Below, piece after piece: positions 60,145 to 64,000 of a stretch of 64,000 bases of DNA. Below the pieces are notes generated by a model. That model was not told where the DNA came from. It did not search any database and saw only the letters and a list, made by a program, of their open reading frames with translations. This stretch comes from Pseudolabrys sp. (lineage in GTDB: Bacteria > Pseudomonadota > Alphaproteobacteria > Rhizobiales > Xanthobacteraceae): contig JAHCKG010000021.1 in assembly GCA_026125895.1 (NCBI GenBank), positions 17,789 to 81,788 on the forward strand, read 5' to 3'. Every line of letters starts with the position of its first letter. Position 1 is the first letter of the stretch. A program made the translations under genes and the position numbers.

Positions 60145-60912
60145 GTGACCATCATCACCGACCCCCTGTTCTACGCGCTCGCGATACCGGCGGTGATCGC
60201 GCTCGGGCTGTCGAAGGGCGGCTTCGCCGGGGTCGGGCAGATGGCGACGCCGATGCTGGCGCTGGTGATGCCGCCGCTCGAGGCCGCGGCGATCATGCTG
60301 CCGATCATGATCATCCAGGACGCCAACGCCGTCTGGGTCTATCGCAAGGACTGGAACGGCCGCGTCGTCACCATCTTCGTGACCGGCTCGCTCGCCGGCA
60401 TCGGCATCGCCTGGTGGCTCGCCTCGTACATTTCCGACGCGGCGGTGCGCATCCTGATCGGCGGCTTTACCATCGCCTTCGTCGCCTATTCCGTCATCGG
60501 CTTCTTCCGTGTGCCGCGCGAGCCGGGCCGGCCCGGCATTCCATCCGGCCTGTTCTGGGGCGCATTGTCCGGCTTCACCTCGACCATCTGCCAGGCCGGC
60601 AGCCCGCCCTACCAGATGTACGCGCTGCGGCTGCGTCTGCCGAAGATGACCTTCGTCGGCACCACGGCGCTGGTGTTCGCGCTGATCAACTGGCTCAAGG
60701 TGGTGCCCTACTTCGCGCTCGGCAACTTCACCACCAAGAGCCTCGGCACCTCGCTGGTGCTGCTGCCGCTGGCGCTCGCCGCCAACTGGTTCGGCTTCTG
60801 GCTGGTCAAGGTGACGCCGCAAGAGCGGTTCTACAAGATCATGCTCGGCATCATGCTGCTCCTGTCAATCGAGCTGACGCGCGAGGGCGTGGTGGAGTTG
60901 TGGGTGCGCTAG
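60145..60912 (+). CDS. TauE/SafE family sulfite/anion exporter
   Basis: 255 residues from the GTG at 60145, which starts directly at TIITDPLFYALAIPAV; the ATG at 60121 in a repeat is the alternative. Seven or eight membrane helices and the duplicated TauE motif LSKGGFAGVGQMATPM / GLSGFTSTICQAGSPPYQ (first in N-terminal half, second in the middle) identify the family. Members export sulfite, sulfoacetate or taurine products. Substrate not predictable. Confidence 0.88.
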   Translation: MTIITDPLFYALAIPAVIALGLSKGGFAGVGQMATPMLALVMPPLEAAAIMLPIMIIQDANAVWVYRKDWNGRVVTIFVTGSLAGIGIAWWLASYISDAAVRILIGGFTIAFVAYSVIGFFRVPREPGRPGIPSGLFWGALSGFTSTICQAGSPPYQMYALRLRLPKMTFVGTTALVFALINWLKVVPYFALGNFTTKSLGTSLVLLPLALAANWFGFWLVKVTPQERFYKIMLGIMLLLSIELTREGVVELWVR

Positions 60913-60967
60913 TCATTGATTGCGGCGCGGCGGCCTCGTAACCTCCCCGCATTGAGGGGAAACGACC

Positions 60968-62608
60968 ATGGCCAGCGCGCCCAACAAGACGCCTTACGAT
61001 ACCAATCTCGATCGCAATCCGGCGAATTTCCAGCCGCTGACGCCGCTCGGCTTCCTCGAGCGTGCGGCGAGCGTGTATCCGGACCGCACCGCCATCATCC
61101 ACGGCGCCCTGCGGCGCAGCTACGCCGAGTTCTACGCGCGGTCGCGGCGCCTGGCTTCGGCACTGGAGAAGCGCGGCATCAAGCGCGGCGACACGGTGTC
61201 GGCAATGCTGGCAAATACGCCGGCGATGCTGGAGGCCCATTACGGCGTGCCGATGTGTCAGGGCGTGCTCAACACACTGAACACGCGGCTGGACGCCGCC
61301 ATCATCGCCTTCTCGCTCGACCACGCCGAGACCAAGGTGCTGATCACCGACCGCGAATACTCCAAGGTGGTCAAGGAGGCCTTGGCGCTCGCCAAGGTCA
61401 AGCCGCTGATCATCGACTACGACGATCCGGAATATTCAGGCAGCGGCGAGCGGCTCGGCGACATCGAGTACGAGGCGTTCATCGCGCAGGGCGATGCCGA
61501 TTACGCCTGGCACATGCCGGACGACGAATGGGACGCCATCACGCTCAACTACACCTCGGGCACCACCGGCGATCCGAAGGGTGTCGTCTATCACCATCGC
61601 GGCGCGCACCTGCTCGCGGTCGGCAACGTCGTCACCTGCGCCATGAGCAAGCACCCGGTCTATCTGTGGACGTTGCCGATGTTCCACTGCAACGGCTGGT
61701 GCTTCCCGTGGTCGATCTCGGTCGCCGCCGGCACCCATGTCTGCCTGCGCTATGTGCGCGCGGCGGCGATGTATGACGCGATCGCCGACTACAAGGTGAC
61801 GCATCTGTGCGGCGCGCCGATCGTGATGTCGGTGCTGCTCAACGCCAGCGCCGCCGAGAAGAAGCCGCTGCCGCATGTCGTCGAATTCTTCACCGCCGCG
61901 GCGCCGCCGCCGGAGGCCGTGCTCGCGGCGATGAAGGACGCCGGCTTCAACGTCACGCATCTCTACGGCCTGACCGAATGCTACGGTCCCGCGGTGGTCA
62001 ATGACTGGCACGACGAGTGGAACGCGCTGCCGGGCGACGAACAGGCGGCGAAGAAGGCGCGGCAGGGCGTGCGCTATGGCGCGCTGGAGGCGCTCGACGT
62101 CATGGACCCGGAAACCATGCAGCCGGTCGAGCGCGACGGCGCCGCGATGGGCGAAGTGATGATGCGCGGCAATGTGGTGATGAAGGGCTATCTCAAGAAC
62201 AAGAAGTCGACCGACGCGGCGTTTGCCGGCGGCTGGTTCCACACCGGCGATCTCGGCGTCATGCACCCGGACGGCTACATCCAGCTCAAGGACCGCAGCA
62301 AGGACATCATCATCTCCGGCGGCGAGAACATCTCCTCGATCGAGGTGGAGGACGCGCTGTACAAGCACCCGGCGGTGATGGCGGTCGCGGTGGTCGCCAA
62401 GCAGGACGACAAGTGGGGCGAGACGCCCTGCGCCTTCGTCGAACTCAAGGCCGGCGCGGAAGCCAGCGCCGAGGATCTCACCCAATGGTGCAAGAAGCAC
62501 CTCGCCGGTTACAAGGTGCCGCGCCACATCGTGTTCGCCGAAATCCCGAAGACGAGCACGGGGAAGATCCAGAAATTCAAGCTGCGGGAGATGACGAAGG
62601 CGGTGTGA
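60968..62608 (+). CDS. Acyl-CoA synthetase (AMP-forming, fatty/aryl acid type)
   Basis: 546 residues with LNYTSGTTGDPKGVVYHHRG (ATP loop), YGLTECYGPAVV, FHTGDLGVMHPDGYIQLKDRSKD (in part) and the C-terminal TSTGKIQKFKLRE Lys. It resembles medium-chain and methylmercaptopropionyl-CoA (DmdB-like) ligases of Alphaproteobacteria. Activates a carboxylic acid to its CoA thioester; the acid is not known. ATG follows tauE by 55 bp, with GAGGGGA upstream. Confidence 0.92.
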   Translation: MASAPNKTPYDTNLDRNPANFQPLTPLGFLERAASVYPDRTAIIHGALRRSYAEFYARSRRLASALEKRGIKRGDTVSAMLANTPAMLEAHYGVPMCQGVLNTLNTRLDAAIIAFSLDHAETKVLITDREYSKVVKEALALAKVKPLIIDYDDPEYSGSGERLGDIEYEAFIAQGDADYAWHMPDDEWDAITLNYTSGTTGDPKGVVYHHRGAHLLAVGNVVTCAMSKHPVYLWTLPMFHCNGWCFPWSISVAAGTHVCLRYVRAAAMYDAIADYKVTHLCGAPIVMSVLLNASAAEKKPLPHVVEFFTAAAPPPEAVLAAMKDAGFNVTHLYGLTECYGPAVVNDWHDEWNALPGDEQAAKKARQGVRYGALEALDVMDPETMQPVERDGAAMGEVMMRGNVVMKGYLKNKKSTDAAFAGGWFHTGDLGVMHPDGYIQLKDRSKDIIISGGENISSIEVEDALYKHPAVMAVAVVAKQDDKWGETPCAFVELKAGAEASAEDLTQWCKKHLAGYKVPRHIVFAEIPKTSTGKIQKFKLREMTKAV

Positions 62609-62635
62609 GAGACACCGCCTTCTCCGGGGCCACGC

Positions 62636-63133
62636 TTAGCAGCAGGAAGAGCAGCAGGTGTGACTGCAGGGCGTGTTGCAGACGCACCAGGAGCAGCAAT
62701 TATTGTCCTTGATCGCTTTGACCAAGACGTCGTCGCGTGACGTGACGGTCAGGAGCAGGCCATTTGAAAGCTGCGTAACGGCCTGCTGTACCTTGCCGGC
62801 GGTAATCGCAGCGCGAAGCCCGGGGCAGCTGCCGCCCGAAGCACGCAACTGTTTCTCGTCTCCATAGAAGCCCCGTACTGCGTCTTCCATGGCGGCAACA
62901 TTGGCTTTGGTTGCATTCGACGTGGTTATCACCACGGCAACCCCGTCGGGTATGTTGACCGAGTCGACTGACGCGCCGATCTTCGACAATTCACTCCGCA
63001 GATCCGGGATCGCGTCGCGATTGGCGCACTGACTGTCCGCCGGCTGTTGGGGCGTCTGCTGAGCAACGACCGGAGTCAGGATCGCGCCCGAGGCGAGTAT
63101 CAGCGCTGCAAGACAAACACGCATCCTTGTCAT
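62636..63133 (-). CDS. Secreted protein with extreme Cys-rich C-terminal tail
   Basis: 165 residues from the ATG at 63133 (GGAGG upstream). Signal peptide ends VVAQQTPQQP. A soluble region (about 35-140) has two cysteines and resembles short adhesion-type folds. The last 20 residues, starting NNCC, hold nine cysteines (pairs CC, CxxC-like, CC, CC), a pattern like metal-binding or heavily disulfide-bonded tails. No family recognised. Confidence 0.75.
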   Translation of the reverse strand: MTRMRVCLAALILASGAILTPVVAQQTPQQPADSQCANRDAIPDLRSELSKIGASVDSVNIPDGVAVVITTSNATKANVAAMEDAVRGFYGDEKQLRASGGSCPGLRAAITAGKVQQAVTQLSNGLLLTVTSRDDVLVKAIKDNNCCSWCVCNTPCSHTCCSSCC

Positions 63134-63268
63134 CTGCCGCCTCCTGTGATGGCACAAAGGTTGCGAAGAAAACAAATACAATCCGTTGTGGCGCTGACCT
63201 TTGATTTAGATCAGAAAGCGATATCGCTGCTTAGACCGCGCCGCGCCGCCTCCCCGCACACCGCCGAA

Positions 63269-63739
63269 CTAGTTGATCGGCCCGGAGACGCTGAGCACGC
63301 CGCTCTTGACGTGCCACCATTCGGTACCGTTGCCGATCTCGAGATTCCTCAGCGTGCTGCCGTCGTCGCCGCGCAGCTCGCACTTGAAGCTCTTGGCATT
63401 GGCGACATCCGCCGGATTCTTGAGAAACAGACCGGCGCCCACCTTGCCGACAAAGCCGCCCGCGGCGTCGAGCTTGACGAGCCCGGGATAGGCCGGGAGG
63501 ATCGTATAACTGTCGACGGGCAGATAAGCGCCATTCGCATCGTAGACGAGGCAATCGACCTCGATACGTTTGAGGTCGGAATTGGCAAAGCCCTGTACGT
63601 TGACGTCGATCGGCCCGAAGCCGATGTCGACGGCGTGCGCCGGCCCGATAGCGGCTGCAAGGCCGAGGGCCGCCACCAGGGCGACGCGGACAAGACGAAC
63701 GGGCGGAATAACTTTCTTGAACGGCGATGGGGTCGGCAT
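63269..63739 (-). CDS. Secreted protein of unknown function
   Basis: 156 residues from the ATG at 63739 (CGAGG upstream); a longer TTG-started frame to 63766 is possible. Signal peptide with two hydrophobic stretches ends AHA-VDIGFG. The mature part has two cysteines (VDCLVYD and FKCELRG) and ends in GTEWWHVKSGVLSVSGPIN, a beta-sandwich-like pattern. Probable operon with the repeat-containing gene upstream of it. Confidence 0.72.
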   Translation of the reverse strand: MPTPSPFKKVIPPVRLVRVALVAALGLAAAIGPAHAVDIGFGPIDVNVQGFANSDLKRIEVDCLVYDANGAYLPVDSYTILPAYPGLVKLDAAGGFVGKVGAGLFLKNPADVANAKSFKCELRGDDGSTLRNLEIGNGTEWWHVKSGVLSVSGPIN

Positions 63740-63762
63740 GATCGGCCTCGCTGACGACAGGT

Positions 63763-64000
63763 TCACGGCTTCGGCATTTTGTAGAATCCGATGGCGCTCA
63801 GGGGCTGGCCGATCGGCACGGTCTTCGTGACCGACAAAACGTCTTTCGCCACCTTGGCGTAGCCTTGCGCCGACATCGGCGCGACGGCGATCTGCTTGGT
63901 GACGTTGGTGTAGTCCTTCGGCGGCTTGTAGAAGCCAGTCGCCGACATCGGCGGCACCGCAACGATGCGGGTCGCGCTCGCCTCGACGGTCATGCTCAGC
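63763..64000 (-). CDS. Repeat-containing protein, 5' end probably outside window
   Basis: An open frame to the right edge; an ATG at 63993 is the last visible start but only seven bases precede it. The visible 76 residues are three imperfect repeats of about 25 residues, each containing PMSAxGY/F or PLSAIGF and a Lys-Pro rich stretch. Its stop lies 24 bp before the next start. No family recognised; the number of repeats upstream is unknown. Confidence 0.6.
   Translation of the reverse strand, partial: LSMTVEASATRIVAVPPMSATGFYKPPKDYTNVTKQIAVAPMSAQGYAKVAKDVLSVTKTVPIGQPLSAIGFYKMPKP

Overview
The window is GC-rich chromosomal DNA of an alphaproteobacterium, most likely order Hyphomicrobiales (Rhizobiales) near the Xanthobacteraceae/Nitrobacteraceae. 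This is inferred from lineage-typical genes (rcdA, the DUF1013 cell-cycle regulator trcR, DUF1192, the zinc-free L31 form, YqgE), from TTAA-N7-TTAA CtrA boxes, and from several families of GC-rich palindromic repeats. No rRNA, tRNA, CRISPR, prophage or insertion sequence was recognised, so the content looks like ordinary chromosome with small accessory patches.

Layout. 1-3.7 kb: an orphan branched-chain-amino-acid-type binding protein divergent from a cyclase-family hydrolase and an M20 carbamoylase/amidohydrolase. 3.7-6.8 kb: HdeD, CreA and an Aer-like PAS chemoreceptor. 6.8-11.1 kb: a TRAP transporter (dctP plus fused dctQM) and msrP. 11.2-17.3 kb: an EF-G-like GTPase, a DUF883/holin-like membrane pair, aspartate aminotransferase, a glutathione transferase and a small secreted protein. 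17.3-18.0 kb is a gene-poor stretch of odd composition ending in a CtrA box. 18-22.3 kb: a PQQ-type sugar dehydrogenase, DUF486, an SH3-like protein, a CWC protein and ZntB/CorA. 22.4-25.6 kb: a second TRAP system (dctP, dctQ, dctM) with an ABM-domain protein. 25.7-27.9 kb: a DUF4394 protein divergent from an ECF sigma/anti-sigma pair across a palindrome-rich intergenic region. 28-35 kb: DUF1272, a secreted protein, an MmyB-like regulator with a SnoaL-like partner, an ABC exporter, a small membrane protein with dsbB, and a diguanylate cyclase. 35.3-38.3 kb: an enlarged uvrB carrying a palindromic repeat in frame. 38.3-42.5 kb: a repeat-rich stretch with a BLUF photosensor, peroxiredoxin, a DsbD-N protein and YqgE. 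42.5-48.2 kb: an EAL/GGDEF membrane protein, quinone oxidoreductase, DUF1192, a probable small RNA behind a CtrA box, rcdA and rpmE. 48.5-56.1 kb: an ABC exporter, rnhA-thrB-ispH, trcR, a CBS protein, a DUF6496-like protein and a fatty-acid desaturase. 56.4-58 kb: a small accessory patch (hicAB, a lipoprotein, and a GIY-YIG nuclease between perfect 32-bp inverted repeats). 58-64 kb: prpE, TauE/SafE, an acyl-CoA synthetase and small secreted proteins.

Most noteworthy: (i) a predicted ~95-nt RNA at 47002-47096 with a perfect CtrA box, three hairpins, CU-rich anti-Shine-Dalgarno motifs and a strong terminator, placed just before rcdA (regulator of CtrA degradation); (ii) the GIY-YIG gene bracketed by perfect inverted palindromes, like a REPIN whose loop is occupied by a nuclease gene; (iii) a 102-nt palindromic repeat translated in frame inside UvrB; (iv) nested palindromes between the ECF sigma gene and DUF4394. 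CtrA boxes also precede the desaturase gene and a small membrane-protein gene, which suggests cell-cycle control of several loci in this window.
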